Positions 1 through 9,375 of a stretch of 64,000 bases of DNA are shown here, piece by piece; the first letter of the stretch is position 1, and the number at the start of each line of letters is the position of its first letter. Made by a program: the position numbers and the translations under genes. The stretch comes from an uncultured Lachnospiraceae bacterium (GTDB taxonomy: Bacteria > Bacillota > Clostridia > Lachnospirales > Lachnospiraceae). The stretch covers positions 57,053-121,052 of the forward strand of contig CAJTMB010000005.1 in the NCBI GenBank assembly GCA_910577105.1, in the 5' to 3' direction. Under the pieces are notes generated by a model, which was not told the DNA's origin, ran no database searches, and saw nothing but the letters and a program-made list of their open reading frames with translations.

Positions 1-1
1 A

Positions 2-904
2 CAGACTGATATTATCACGGGAGTCGCTTCCTCTTACCCCGGCACCCCACTCAGAACAGGCAGTAAAGGACTTGATGTGCAGACCATACAGACTTATCTA
101 AACAGAATCCGCCGCAATTATCCTGCCATCCCTGTTATCACGGATGAAACAGGCGTCTTCGGTGAAAGTACAAGGGCAGCCGTTTCCAAATTTCAGAGTA
201 TATTTAGTCTGACTCCTGACGGTATTGTCGGAAAATCCACATGGTACAAAATTTCCAGCCTTTATACAGCCGTCACCCGGCTGGCAGAGTTGGACAGCGA
301 AGGTACATCTCTGGGCATTGGAACGGTTCCTCCATCTACCACGCTCAGGCAGGGGTCAAGAGGGCCTGACGTAATCACGCTCCAATACCTGCTGGATGTC
401 ATCTCAGAGTACTATCCCGGCATTCCCGCCCCCGCACAGGACGGCATCTTCGGCAGCGGGACAAAGCAGTCGGTCATCGCTTTCCAGCAGGCAATGCAGT
501 TGAACCCGGACGGCATTGTAGGACGGCTTACCTGGGATGCCCTGTATGAAACGTATCAGGGAATAGAACAGAATATCCCTTCTCCGGGTCCGGAAACCGG
601 CACCATCGAGTATGTGGTAAAATCAGGAGACAGCCTCTGGCTGATTGCCCAGAGATATCAGACCACCGTGGATGCCATAAAGAGGCTTAACGGGCTGACC
701 AGTGACATGCTGCGAATCGGGCAGGTACTGAAGATACCTGCAAGCCAGGCTTCTCCTTATATAGAATATACCGTAAGGGCAGGGGACACTCTCTGGCTGC
801 TCTCACAGAGATACGGCACAACAGTGGATGCCATCCGGAGATTAAACAATCTCTCCAGCGATATCCTGCAGATTGGTCAGGTACTGCGGATTCCGACACG
901 TTAA
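2..904 (+). CDS. Peptidoglycan-binding/LysM protein, 5'-truncated by window edge
   Basis: The reading frame is open from base 2, so the true start lies outside the window. A GTG at 77 falls inside the first domain and is not a credible start. The visible 300 residues hold two PG_binding_1 modules (about residues 16-75 and 110-175, each opening with a G-S-[KR]-G-x-D-V motif and ending near D-G-I-V-G), then two LysM repeats (about 200-246 and 253-298) with S-G-D-S-L-W and A-G-D-T-L-W openings. This architecture binds cell-wall glycan; no catalytic domain is visible. It is probably exported or spore/cell-wall associated, but the N-terminus that would show a signal is missing. Family assignment is firm, biological role unknown. 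Confidence 0.9.
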   Translation, partial: QTDIITGVASSYPGTPLRTGSKGLDVQTIQTYLNRIRRNYPAIPVITDETGVFGESTRAAVSKFQSIFSLTPDGIVGKSTWYKISSLYTAVTRLAELDSEGTSLGIGTVPPSTTLRQGSRGPDVITLQYLLDVISEYYPGIPAPAQDGIFGSGTKQSVIAFQQAMQLNPDGIVGRLTWDALYETYQGIEQNIPSPGPETGTIEYVVKSGDSLWLIAQRYQTTVDAIKRLNGLTSDMLRIGQVLKIPASQASPYIEYTVRAGDTLWLLSQRYGTTVDAIRRLNNLSSDILQIGQVLRIPTR

Positions 905-933
905 ATAACTTCTTGCACAGAATATGCTGTAGA

Positions 934-970
934 ATACGCCGGCAGACTTTTTTATCTGCCGGCGTGTTTT
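934..970 (+). terminator. Rho-independent terminator
   Basis: A perfect 10-bp stem (937-946 with 955-964, CGCCGGCAGA/TCTGCCGGCG) is followed by TGTTTT. It starts 30 bases after the stop of the LysM protein gene and ends that transcript. Confidence 0.9.
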
Positions 971-1075
971 GCTTGTTGCTGGTACTTATTGACTATAAAA
1001 CAACTTCCTATTATAATAAAAGCATTACAATTACTTTTAACCGTTAATATCCGGATATCAATACAAGGAGAAAAA

Positions 1076-1573
1076 ATGAAAAAGAAACTTTATGACAAAG
1101 GTTTTTCATTAGTGGAACTGATTATTGTGATTGCCATTATGCTTGTTCTTGTCGGTATTCTGGCTCCCCAGTTTGTAAAATATGTTCACAGGGCGCGCAT
1201 AGCGGCAGATGTTGCCAATGCGCAGGAAATTGCCAGCGCCATTCAGGTTATGGCAGCAGACGGAGGAAGCATTACCGAGGCAAGTCGTCCAAATCTGGAG
1301 GTTGTTGATTACATCATGAAAGATTCCAATGCCGTGCTGGAAGCCGGTTACGAAATCCATGGCTTGGACGGCATATCCCGGATTCCGGTTTCCCACATAG
1401 ACAAGGAAGCCCGCTGGACCGTCTGTTGGAACAGTGACGGTGAAGTTTTTGTAGGCCTGGCCTCCAAAGACTTCAGCACCGGCTGGATTCTCTACCCTGA
1501 ATATATTGAAAATTACCGTTGGTTTGCCCTAGGATATGACAACCCACTGGAAGCTTATAAAGCTTATCATTGA
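1076..1573 (+). CDS. Type IV prepilin-like protein
   Basis: The 165-residue product starts MKKKLYDKGFSLVELI: a short basic leader, the prepilin peptidase site G-F-S-L-V-E with Glu at mature position 5, and a hydrophobic helix of about 20 residues. This is the class III N-methylation signature of type IV pilins and type II secretion pseudopilins. The start at 1076 is preferred because AAGGAG lies 6 bases upstream; an upstream in-frame start at 989 has no such site. No pilus ATPase, platform or peptidase gene is in the window, so its machine must be encoded elsewhere. Its 3' end overlaps the convergent kinase gene by 7 bases. It could be a minor pilin or competence pseudopilin. Confidence 0.85.
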   Translation: MKKKLYDKGFSLVELIIVIAIMLVLVGILAPQFVKYVHRARIAADVANAQEIASAIQVMAADGGSITEASRPNLEVVDYIMKDSNAVLEAGYEIHGLDGISRIPVSHIDKEARWTVCWNSDGEVFVGLASKDFSTGWILYPEYIENYRWFALGYDNPLEAYKAYH

Positions 1574-2538
1574 ATGTTTTTGCTGCTTTTTATCAAATGC
1601 AGGATTTCATCCTTTGCGGGCATAACACGAAGTGCCCCTTTTCGTGTTGTGATAAGGGCAGCAGCAGCATTGGCAAACATAAGCATCTGCTTTAATTGTG
1701 CTTCGGACAAGGTCAGTCCATGCTCTAACACATTGCTTAATACACATCCCATAAAGGTATCCCCTGCTCCCGTTGTATCAATCGTGCCGTTCATACGGAA
1801 TGCGGGAGCATATACCTGATTATCTTTACAAAATGCCATACTTCCGTCCGCTCCCAATGACACAAACAGCAACGGAATCTGGTACCTTGCACACAGGTAT
1901 GAAGCTGCCTTCTCATAATCATCCATACCCGTAAACCACAAAATCTCATCATCGGAGATTTTAAGGATATCGCATTGCTGCATTCCATATTCTACAGCTT
2001 TTTTTGCATCCTCCATGGAATTCCACAACGGTTTTCTGATATTGGGGTCAAACGATATATGGGCGCCTGCTTTTTTTGCCAGTTCCACTGCCCGCCTCGT
2101 GGCATTTGCAGCCTCACCGGAAGTCATGGACAATGTACCGAAATGAAACAGCCTGCAATCGGACAGTAATTCTTCCTGCAAATCTGCCGTCGTAAGCATC
2201 ATATCCGCCCCGGGATTTCGGTAAAAGGAAAAGTCCCTGTCCCCATCCTCATTGTTTCGCACAAATGCCAATGTCGTATTAACACTTCCGTCAAAGCATA
2301 ATCCTGCCGTTTCTATCCCCACCTCCAGCAGCACATTCTTTAACAGCATGCCAAACATATCCTGTCCGACCTTACCTATAAAAGCGGTTCTGTAATTCAG
2401 TTTCTGCAGCATAGCAAGCACGTTGCAGGGCGCACCGCCCGGGTTTGCCTCAAAAAGTCTGTTTCCTTGTGTGCTTTCTCCGTTTTCAGTAAAGTCAATT
2501 AATAACTCCCCCAGTGCTACCACATCATATTTTTTCAT
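1567..2538 (-). CDS. scrK: Fructokinase, PfkB family
   Basis: This 323-residue ribokinase-fold sugar kinase has the N-terminal G-E-L-L-I-D-F motif, the G-G-A-P-x-N substrate motif (about residues 34-39) and the C-terminal D-T-T-G-A-G-D anion-hole/catalytic-base motif (about 255-261). GGAGG lies 8 bases before the ATG. It is the last gene of the sugar operon, 25 bases after the alpha-galactosidase. Fructokinase is inferred from context: sucrose phosphorylase two genes upstream releases free fructose, which this enzyme would convert to fructose-6-phosphate. PfkB members cannot be separated by sequence alone, so another ketose or nucleoside substrate is possible. Confidence 0.85.
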   Translation of the reverse strand: MKKYDVVALGELLIDFTENGESTQGNRLFEANPGGAPCNVLAMLQKLNYRTAFIGKVGQDMFGMLLKNVLLEVGIETAGLCFDGSVNTTLAFVRNNEDGDRDFSFYRNPGADMMLTTADLQEELLSDCRLFHFGTLSMTSGEAANATRRAVELAKKAGAHISFDPNIRKPLWNSMEDAKKAVEYGMQQCDILKISDDEILWFTGMDDYEKAASYLCARYQIPLLFVSLGADGSMAFCKDNQVYAPAFRMNGTIDTTGAGDTFMGCVLSNVLEHGLTLSEAQLKQMLMFANAAAALITTRKGALRVMPAKDEILHLIKSSKNIQ

Positions 2539-2563
2539 TTATATACCTCCTGCAACACTGCAC

Positions 2564-4744
2564 TTATATCCTTTCCAGAAATAATGTAAAGGAAACGTCA
2601 TCCCCTGCTATCTGGGGCAGAAGAATCCCTCCTGACATTAATGCCTTTCCCGTATAGATACGGCCATCCTGAAGCATACGGTATTTTGCTTCCTCGTCCA
2701 ACCCCGTAAGCCGGATTCTTGTGCGCAGTACATTGGATGCAGCCCTGAATACCACTCCCTGGACCAATACCTTTGACTGTTCCCCGGATACAAATGCCCA
2801 TGCGGACAGATTCTCCATATATGGGTTGCTCAGCCGGTAATACAATCCGTTATATATAAGCTCCTGATGTTTTTTATACATGCACACCTGTCCGGCAACT
2901 TCTTCTTTTTCTTCCGCTGTTAATTTATCCAAGTCCAACTCATAGCCAAAGCTGCCTGCCATGGCAACCGTACCCCTTGTCCGGATGGATGTACTCCTGC
3001 CCGTCTGATGGTTCGGTACCGCCGACACATGGGAACCAACCGTTGAAATCGGATAAAAAAAGCTTGTTCCATATTGGATAAAGGTTCTTTCATGCGCATC
3101 CGTTCCATCACTGCACCATATCTGGGGGCAATAATAAAGCATTCCGGCATCAAACCTTCCGCCTCCGCCGCTGCAGCCTTCAAAAAGAACCTCCGGAAAT
3201 TCATCCGTCAGCCTTTCCAGCAAATGATAAAGTCCAAGGATATATCTGTGCGGCACTTCTGTCTGGCGCTCTTTTGGAAGTGTCACTGAATACCAGTCAC
3301 AAATGCTTCTGTTCATATCCCATTTTACATATTCTATATTATAATCTCTTAAAATTTTGCTGACAGTCTGGTAAAGGTACTCTGCCACCTCAGGATTTGC
3401 CATATCCAGAACAAGCTGATACCGGCTTCTCATAGGGTCTCTCCCCGGGATACGCATTGCCCACTCCGGATGCGTCCGGTATAGCTCGCTGTCCTCGGAA
3501 ACCATTTCCGGTTCAAACCATATTCCAAATTTCATGCCCATCCGGTTAATTTGTCCGATTAGCCTGTCAAGTCCTCCCTGCAGCTTTGCCTCGTTCACAA
3601 ACCAGTCTCCCAGCCCCGATGTATCGGAATCCCTTTTTCCAAACCATCCGTCATCCAATACCATCATATCTATGCCCAGTTCGGATGCCTGTTGTGCTAT
3701 TTTCACTATTTTTTCTTCATCAAATGCAAAATAGGTGGCTTCCCAATTGTTAATCAATACCGGTCTGTCTGCAAGTTTATATTTGCCCCTGCACACATTG
3801 TTGCGTATGATATTGTGGAACCGGTGCGACAACTCTCCCATACCATTGCCGGAACAGGAAAGGATTACTTCCGGTGCATGGAAAGATTCTCCTGCATCCA
3901 GATGCCATGAAAAGGTATCAGGATTTATGCCCATAACCAGACGTACCTGCCCCAGCTGGTCCTTTTCCACCTGTGTCTGGAACCCACCGCTGTACATAAA
4001 CGCTGCACCTATACAAAATCCTGCCGTTTCCGTACAGTCCTTTTCGCATAACAAAACTGTCGGATTCTGCTGATGGCTTGAGGTACCCCTCGTGCTGCTG
4101 CTTTCCTGAATGCCGTATATCAGGGGCACCCTCTCTACCTGCCTCTCCATGGTATGCCTTCCGTGAAAATGCACCCACTCCCAATCCCCATATGGTATAT
4201 CCATGCATAAGCTGTGCACCCGTTTAATGATAACCGGCGCATTTCCATTATTTCTGACAACCACACTTCTTGTAATTACGTCCTCCTCCCAAAACACGCC
4301 GTACTTTAAGCTTACCTCCACCTCTGAATATTTGTCCTTTAACACAATCTCCAGGGTTTCGGCCTCACTGTTACCGGCGTATACCGCCGGCAGTCCGGGT
4401 ATGCCGTACTTCCCTTTTTCAATACGGTATTCCAAAAACCTCAGGTCCAGGCCGGTGCTCCCATCCCCATGCGTTACGGAGATGGCCGGAACGCGGAAAT
4501 CTCCCACTCCGTGCGTTGCATATTCCAGTGGCAGCGTATTTAATGAATAAGTCCTTTGATTTTCAGCCTCATAGATATTACCTGCAAATCCGACATCCGG
4601 ATAATCCAAAAGATAGTCCATACAATAGTCCGTTTTGTTTCCATACCATAAGTGGACAAGCACCCCGAAAGCATCTGCTTTCATCTGATAAAGGGTATTT
4701 GCAGTCTCTATATGAAATACACCGTTTTCCACAGTAATAGCCAT
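2564..4744 (-). CDS. aga: Alpha-galactosidase, GH36
   Basis: The 726-residue enzyme has the GH36 layout: N-terminal beta-sandwich, (beta/alpha)8 barrel, C-terminal beta domain. The nucleophile motif K-W-D-M-N-R and the acid/base motif C-S-D-G-T-D-A are both present, as is the glycine-rich E-G-C-S-G-G-G-G-R stretch of the active site. There is no signal peptide, so it acts in the cytosol on imported raffinose, melibiose or stachyose, releasing galactose and sucrose. The start at 4744 is chosen because GGGAG lies 8 bases upstream; an ATG at 4765 would overlap the end of the previous gene. It sits 4 bases after the sucrose phosphorylase gene. Confidence 0.93.
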   Translation of the reverse strand: MAITVENGVFHIETANTLYQMKADAFGVLVHLWYGNKTDYCMDYLLDYPDVGFAGNIYEAENQRTYSLNTLPLEYATHGVGDFRVPAISVTHGDGSTGLDLRFLEYRIEKGKYGIPGLPAVYAGNSEAETLEIVLKDKYSEVEVSLKYGVFWEEDVITRSVVVRNNGNAPVIIKRVHSLCMDIPYGDWEWVHFHGRHTMERQVERVPLIYGIQESSSTRGTSSHQQNPTVLLCEKDCTETAGFCIGAAFMYSGGFQTQVEKDQLGQVRLVMGINPDTFSWHLDAGESFHAPEVILSCSGNGMGELSHRFHNIIRNNVCRGKYKLADRPVLINNWEATYFAFDEEKIVKIAQQASELGIDMMVLDDGWFGKRDSDTSGLGDWFVNEAKLQGGLDRLIGQINRMGMKFGIWFEPEMVSEDSELYRTHPEWAMRIPGRDPMRSRYQLVLDMANPEVAEYLYQTVSKILRDYNIEYVKWDMNRSICDWYSVTLPKERQTEVPHRYILGLYHLLERLTDEFPEVLFEGCSGGGGRFDAGMLYYCPQIWCSDGTDAHERTFIQYGTSFFYPISTVGSHVSAVPNHQTGRSTSIRTRGTVAMAGSFGYELDLDKLTAEEKEEVAGQVCMYKKHQELIYNGLYYRLSNPYMENLSAWAFVSGEQSKVLVQGVVFRAASNVLRTRIRLTGLDEEAKYRMLQDGRIYTGKALMSGGILLPQIAGDDVSFTLFLERI

Positions 4745-4748
4745 ATTG

Positions 4749-6179
4749 TTATCTCCCGTTTTCATTAGATTCTTTTATGTCAAACTGATAAGTAGCCAAA
4801 TCTGCAAAAAGTGTAATACTGTCTGTACCATAGCTCCTCTTTACAGTAAATTTCTCCCCGCTTGTATCAACCAAAATTTTGCCATTCGGATGAAAAGCAG
4901 GACATTCATTCCTGATTTTCATCAGTTCCTTTAACTTTTGTACAACAGGACGCTCTTGCTGCTCCTTAATTTCATCCATGGAATAATAATGCCGGTTAAT
5001 GTCCCTTCCGTTTTTAGTCTGCTCCATCAACCTGATATCATTCTCTCCCGCCAGAAGCCCCACATAATATACCTGAGGAATTCCCGGTGCAAAAAACTGA
5101 ATTGCCCTTGCCAGAAGATACGCTGCATCATTGTTGCCCAAAGCAGAATAATATGTGGTATTCACTTGATAAATGTCCAGATTGTTGTATGCCTCGGAGC
5201 TGTAAATTTTTTTGACGTTTGCACCCTGCTTATACATTTGTTCCTTTACTGTTTCGATTTCCTCGTCGGGCAGTAAGTCCTTGACATCCACAATGCCGAT
5301 TCCGTCATGCGTATCCAATGTGGTAAACTGTTTCATCGGACACATTTCCATCCACCTCTTCAGGTATTTCCCTGTATGGTTGTACAGGGCATGCAGCGTC
5401 AGAACCGGCAGCGCAAAATCATATATCCAGAAGCCCTGCTCTGCTATTTTCATGGGAATCGTATAATGCTCATGTATCTCCGGCAGAATTTCCGCGCCGT
5501 TTTCGGCCGCTGTCCTTTCTATCCCGTGAAGAAGTTCCCAGATATCCGGCTCAACAAAAAAGCAGCTTGTATTTTCCTTTTTAACAGCATAAGCAAAAGC
5601 ATCAAGACGGATTACGGACGCTCCCCTGCCGCACATATTTTTCAAGGTTTCCTCTATAAACTTTTTGGTCGCCTCTTTGGTGACATCCAAATCAATCTGT
5701 TCCTCACAGAAAGTACACCAGATTTTCTCTTTGGTGCCGTCCCCAAATTCCGCTTCAATATACGGCGCCCTTGGTTTTCTCTTATATATTTTATCAATCT
5801 GCTCCTGTGAAGGCTCCTTATTCTTCCAAAATTCCTTATATAGGATAAAGAAATCTTTATAAGGGGATGCTTCCTTTCTTTTCAGAAAGTCCTGAAAATA
5901 TTCGGAGGATGCAGAAATATGGTTTACCATAAAGTCAAACATCAGATAGTAGTCTTTCCCGATTGCCTCCACATCACCGAAATCACCAAACCTTTCATCC
6001 ACCATGTCATACCGCATCGGCGCAAAGCCACGGTCCGCGGACGAGGGGAAGAAGGGCAGAATATGCACTCCGCCCACGGCATCCCGATAATAGGTGTTTA
6101 ATACAGTATGCAGTTCTTTTAAGTCCTTACCCATGCTGTCTGCATAAGTGATTAGCATAATTTTGTTATTCAGCTTCAT
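4749..6179 (-). CDS. gtfA: Sucrose phosphorylase, GH13
   Basis: The 476-residue protein matches GH13 subfamily 18 in length and motifs: V-I-R-L-D-A-F carrying the nucleophile Asp, L-P-E-I-H-E-H with the acid/base Glu, and T-T-L-D-T-H-D-G-I-G with the transition-state stabiliser. It converts sucrose plus phosphate to glucose-1-phosphate and fructose, saving one ATP. No signal peptide, so cytosolic. AAGGTG lies 6 bases before the ATG. Placement next to alpha-galactosidase and an oligosaccharide importer repeats the streptococcal msm arrangement. Sucrose-6-phosphate phosphorylase or glucosylglycerol phosphorylase are close relatives, but the importer is an ABC system rather than a PTS, which favours free sucrose. 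Confidence 0.9.
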   Translation of the reverse strand: MKLNNKIMLITYADSMGKDLKELHTVLNTYYRDAVGGVHILPFFPSSADRGFAPMRYDMVDERFGDFGDVEAIGKDYYLMFDFMVNHISASSEYFQDFLKRKEASPYKDFFILYKEFWKNKEPSQEQIDKIYKRKPRAPYIEAEFGDGTKEKIWCTFCEEQIDLDVTKEATKKFIEETLKNMCGRGASVIRLDAFAYAVKKENTSCFFVEPDIWELLHGIERTAAENGAEILPEIHEHYTIPMKIAEQGFWIYDFALPVLTLHALYNHTGKYLKRWMEMCPMKQFTTLDTHDGIGIVDVKDLLPDEEIETVKEQMYKQGANVKKIYSSEAYNNLDIYQVNTTYYSALGNNDAAYLLARAIQFFAPGIPQVYYVGLLAGENDIRLMEQTKNGRDINRHYYSMDEIKEQQERPVVQKLKELMKIRNECPAFHPNGKILVDTSGEKFTVKRSYGTDSITLFADLATYQFDIKESNENGR

Positions 6180-6189
6180 TTAAAGCACC

Positions 6190-7032
6190 TTATCCCTTCA
6201 CTGCCCCACTGGCAACACCATTTAATATCTGCTTCTGGCAAACAATATAAAACAACAGGATTGGTATCAATGCCAGAATATAAGAGGCAAACGCCAAATT
6301 ATAATTTGTACCGAACTGTGTCTGGAAATTAAGCTGTGCCAGAGGCAGCGTGTTCTGTCCCGTCCCGGACATGATAACCAACGGCGTCATTACGTCATTC
6401 CAGGTTCCCAGTGCCGTCAGGATTGCAACCGTTGCATGCATGGGCGTCATCATCGGAAAAATAATTTTCCAGTATGTTTTCCATGTAGTGGCCCCGTCTA
6501 TACCTGCCGCCTCCTCCAGTGCGATTGGAATGTTTTTCAGATATCCGCTGTAGAGCAGCACATTCATGGGCATATAAAATACCAGATACAGCAATATAAC
6601 TCCCACCCGGTTTCCGAGTCCCATCTGTGCGGTCTGTTTTACCAGCGGCATCATCAATATGGAGAAGGGAACAAACATACCGCTGACAATATACAGGTAA
6701 ATAAAACGAAAGCTCTTCTTTTCCGCCATTCCCCTGCCGATGACATACCCCGCTATTGAATGGATTAAAATAGCCAGAACTATGGTTGCCAACGTTATCA
6801 GCAAACTGTTTCCCAAGGAATGCCAGAAATTAGTCACTTCCATAGCCTGCCTGAAATTATCCAGACTCCACCGTGCCGGAAGGGATAATGCACCTGCCAC
6901 ATCATTTGTCATTTCGCTCGGCTGCTTAAAGGCAATAATAATTGCCATATACAAAGGGAAAAATACGGTAACGGTTCCCAAAACCAGTATAATTGTCAGA
7001 ACCCAGTTGGTTTTTCTGTCCTTCTTTGTCAT
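6190..7032 (-). CDS. msmG: Sugar ABC transporter permease (MsmG/MalG type)
   Basis: The 280-residue membrane protein has about six transmembrane segments and the cytoplasmic EAA loop E-A-A-G-I-D-G-A-T-T that docks to the ABC ATPase. The C-terminus S-G-A-V-K-G is typical of the second permease of CUT1 sugar importers. Its ATG overlaps the stop of the preceding permease by 4 bases, showing translational coupling, and GGAGG precedes it. It forms a heterodimer with the product of 7029-7904. No ATPase gene is in the operon; a shared MsmK-type ATPase encoded elsewhere is the usual solution in Firmicutes. Confidence 0.92.
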   Translation of the reverse strand: MTKKDRKTNWVLTIILVLGTVTVFFPLYMAIIIAFKQPSEMTNDVAGALSLPARWSLDNFRQAMEVTNFWHSLGNSLLITLATIVLAILIHSIAGYVIGRGMAEKKSFRFIYLYIVSGMFVPFSILMMPLVKQTAQMGLGNRVGVILLYLVFYMPMNVLLYSGYLKNIPIALEEAAGIDGATTWKTYWKIIFPMMTPMHATVAILTALGTWNDVMTPLVIMSGTGQNTLPLAQLNFQTQFGTNYNLAFASYILALIPILLFYIVCQKQILNGVASGAVKG

Positions 7033-7904
7033 AACTGTTCCTCCTTTTTATTCATTACGGTCATCTGGAAAACAGAAATTGCCACAATCACAAAGAAGAA
7101 AATAACCGCATTGGCACTCTGAAAACCAAATTGTCCCCCGTCCATACCGTTTCTGTAAATCAGGTAGGAAATGGACTCCGTGCTCTGCGCAGGACCACCC
7201 TTTGTCAAAGACATAATCTGGTCAAACACCATCAGGAAATTCTTTGTGCTCAATACCAGGTTTATGGTGACAAATGGCATGACGAGAGGAAGCGTGACCT
7301 TCCAAAATTCCTGCCACTTGCTTGCCCCATCCAGCATACATGCCTCGTACACATCCCGTGGAACCGTCTGAAGGCCTGAGATATAAATAATAGTGTTCAT
7401 TGCAACCGCCTGCCAAACGCCGACCACCAGAACGCCAATCCATGCATATTTCTCACTGGCAAGGATACTGTTCTGCAGAAAACCAATTCCAAATATATTT
7501 CCCACTGCCGGAAGAATATAGGTAAAGAAAAAACTAAAAATATAGCCGATGACCAGACCGCCCAGAATGTTCGGTACAAAATAGATTCCTCTTAGCGCAC
7601 TTTTAAAACGGATTCTGCTGTTCAATCCCATTGCCATGATTAAGCTGAATACATTTACAAGCACGGTTCCGACCAATGCGTATTTAAAGGTAAACAAATA
7701 ACTTTTCCCCACCCGTGCATCCGTAAAGAGGTCAATATAATTGCGGAAACCCACATAATCATAAGAGCCATATCCCCTGTAGTTGGTAAAACTGTATATG
7801 ATGCCCTTTATCATGGGCAGGGTATTGAATGTGAAAAATAAAACCAGTACCGGTATGATAATCGCCCAAAATGTTTTGCTCCGATTTGTCATTTTTATTT
7901 TCAT
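7029..7904 (-). CDS. msmF: Sugar ABC transporter permease (MsmF/MalF type)
   Basis: The 291-residue protein has about six membrane helices, with the first near residues 13-30, and an EAA-like loop E-A-C-M-L-D-G-A-S-K. It is the first permease of a CUT1 importer, lying between the binding-protein gene and the second permease. It overlaps the binding-protein gene by 4 bases (ATGA) and uses GGGAGG 7 bases before the ATG. Substrate is inferred as raffinose-type oligosaccharides or sucrose from the downstream enzymes. Confidence 0.92.
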   Translation of the reverse strand: MKIKMTNRSKTFWAIIIPVLVLFFTFNTLPMIKGIIYSFTNYRGYGSYDYVGFRNYIDLFTDARVGKSYLFTFKYALVGTVLVNVFSLIMAMGLNSRIRFKSALRGIYFVPNILGGLVIGYIFSFFFTYILPAVGNIFGIGFLQNSILASEKYAWIGVLVVGVWQAVAMNTIIYISGLQTVPRDVYEACMLDGASKWQEFWKVTLPLVMPFVTINLVLSTKNFLMVFDQIMSLTKGGPAQSTESISYLIYRNGMDGGQFGFQSANAVIFFFVIVAISVFQMTVMNKKEEQL

Positions 7905-9199
7905 TGTGCGTCCTCCCTATCCTGCTGATACTGCTGCACCTTCCGAATCAAGTCCCTGTTGTAGCGTTTCCAGTCCGCATCAAACCGCTCCAAAAAAGTA
8001 TCCACGCAATCTTCGCTGCCATCCAGCAAAAATGTCTGAATCATAGCGTCAACGCTCATCTCACTCGGATAATGATGGTCCTGATAATCCGCCATCCTGT
8101 CATTTTCAATATATTCCCGCATTCCCTCCAATTCGGCCGGAATTGCAAAATCTCCATTCTTACAGGCAATTCCGCCTTGATTGTCGAGGTATACCTGAAT
8201 TGTCTCATCTTCATAGAGAAAACGCAGCACCTCATATACGGCTTCCTTATTCTCGCAGTTTTTCATCACACAGAACTGTAAATCAATACCCGAATTTAAA
8301 ATATTGTCCTCCTTATTCTCGTTTGCCGGAAAAGCAAAAGAATCAATGTCCATATCCGGGTTTACGGATTTAATCTGCGGTATTGCATAGCTGCCAATCG
8401 GATACATTGCCGACTGCCCTCTTGCAAAGGCGGTACATGCATCATTGTAGCCGTAGGCATAGGGATTGGCTTCCGCATACGCAAGCAGGGCCCTTGTTTT
8501 TTCCGCCGTTTCACGGTAGGAATCCGCAAAAGTGGTATTTCCCAGATTCACCTGATTGCAGGTATCCGAATCGGACAATCCGACTGCCAGGGCATTCCAC
8601 GGTGCAAGGCAGGTCCATGTATCCTTATATCCTAAATACAAAGGCTGTATGCCGCTTGCTTCTATCTCTTCACAGAGTGCGATAAACTCGCTCCACGTTT
8701 CCGGTATCTCCCAGCCGTGTTCCTCAAACATTGCCTTATTGTAAAGGATTCCTGCCGCATTAGCCGCGTAAGGCAATGCATAGATTCCCTCCCTGGGTAT
8801 AAATTCCAATTCTTTATTTATGTCCAGATAGGACTGTTTCACCATTTCAACTTCCGCAAGGTCCGAAATATCCATAAACAAATCCGCATCCAGAAAATTG
8901 GAATAGTTAATGTCCCCGCCGATGCCGACGATATCAGGATAATCCTCCCGGATAAACCTTGTTTTCAAAATTGTCATGGCTTCGTTCGGCGAGTCAATCG
9001 TAAGATGGATGTCATCATGCGTTTCGTTAAAACGCTCTGCAATTTCTTCGAACGCTTCCACTGCTTCCGGCTTGTATGACACCAGTTCTACCTCTATCCT
9101 GCCGTCAGATGTATCTTTTCCACAGCCTGCAAGCCCTGCCGTCGCCGTTACGATTCCCAAAATCAGCAATAATCTTCCGGCAATCTTTCTTTCCCACAT
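7901..9199 (-). CDS. msmE: Sugar-binding lipoprotein of ABC importer (MsmE type)
   Basis: The 432-residue protein starts MWERKIAG with a hydrophobic signal ending in the lipobox L-A-G-C (Cys about 26), so it is anchored outside the membrane. The rest is a family 1 extracellular solute-binding fold. The start at 9199 puts the signal peptide at the N-terminus; the ATG at 9262 would add 21 residues before it and would overlap the proposed operator. It is the first gene of the operon and determines specificity. About 175 bases separate it from the divergent AraC-type regulator. Confidence 0.9.
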   Translation of the reverse strand: MWERKIAGRLLLILGIVTATAGLAGCGKDTSDGRIEVELVSYKPEAVEAFEEIAERFNETHDDIHLTIDSPNEAMTILKTRFIREDYPDIVGIGGDINYSNFLDADLFMDISDLAEVEMVKQSYLDINKELEFIPREGIYALPYAANAAGILYNKAMFEEHGWEIPETWSEFIALCEEIEASGIQPLYLGYKDTWTCLAPWNALAVGLSDSDTCNQVNLGNTTFADSYRETAEKTRALLAYAEANPYAYGYNDACTAFARGQSAMYPIGSYAIPQIKSVNPDMDIDSFAFPANENKEDNILNSGIDLQFCVMKNCENKEAVYEVLRFLYEDETIQVYLDNQGGIACKNGDFAIPAELEGMREYIENDRMADYQDHHYPSEMSVDAMIQTFLLDGSEDCVDTFLERFDADWKRYNRDLIRKVQQYQQDREDAQ

Positions 9200-9247
9200 A
9201 TAATCCGCCCCTTTCCAATAAATACATTTACAGTTTTTGCTAAATCC

Positions 9248-9276
9248 ATTGTAACATGCCAAAATGCTACCTGAAA
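9248..9276 (-). promoter_or_regulatory. Candidate promoter of the msm-type operon
   Basis: On the minus strand a -10 of TACAAT (9253-9248) lies 17 bases from a poor -35 (TTTCAG, 9276-9271). The weak -35 fits activator-dependent transcription by the AraC-type regulator. This is a reading of consensus only. Confidence 0.45.
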
Positions 9277-9312
9277 ATAGCTGTATTTTTTATTTTTTAT
9301 GCCACAATGCTA
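9256..9312. promoter_or_regulatory. Direct-repeat operator candidate between msmE and msmR
   Basis: ATGCCAAAATGCTA (9256-9269) recurs as ATGCCACAATGCTA (9299-9312), 13 of 14 identical, 43 bases apart start to start, i.e. about four helical turns on the same face. AraC/XylS regulators bind direct repeats, and this is the only such pair seen in the divergent intergenic region. A plus-strand TATAAT at 9323-9328 may serve the regulator gene. Confidence 0.55.
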
Positions 9313-9375
9313 TTTTTTATGATATAATATCACATGATGACGCATTAAGGTATATTTATCTGAAGGGAGCAGGAA

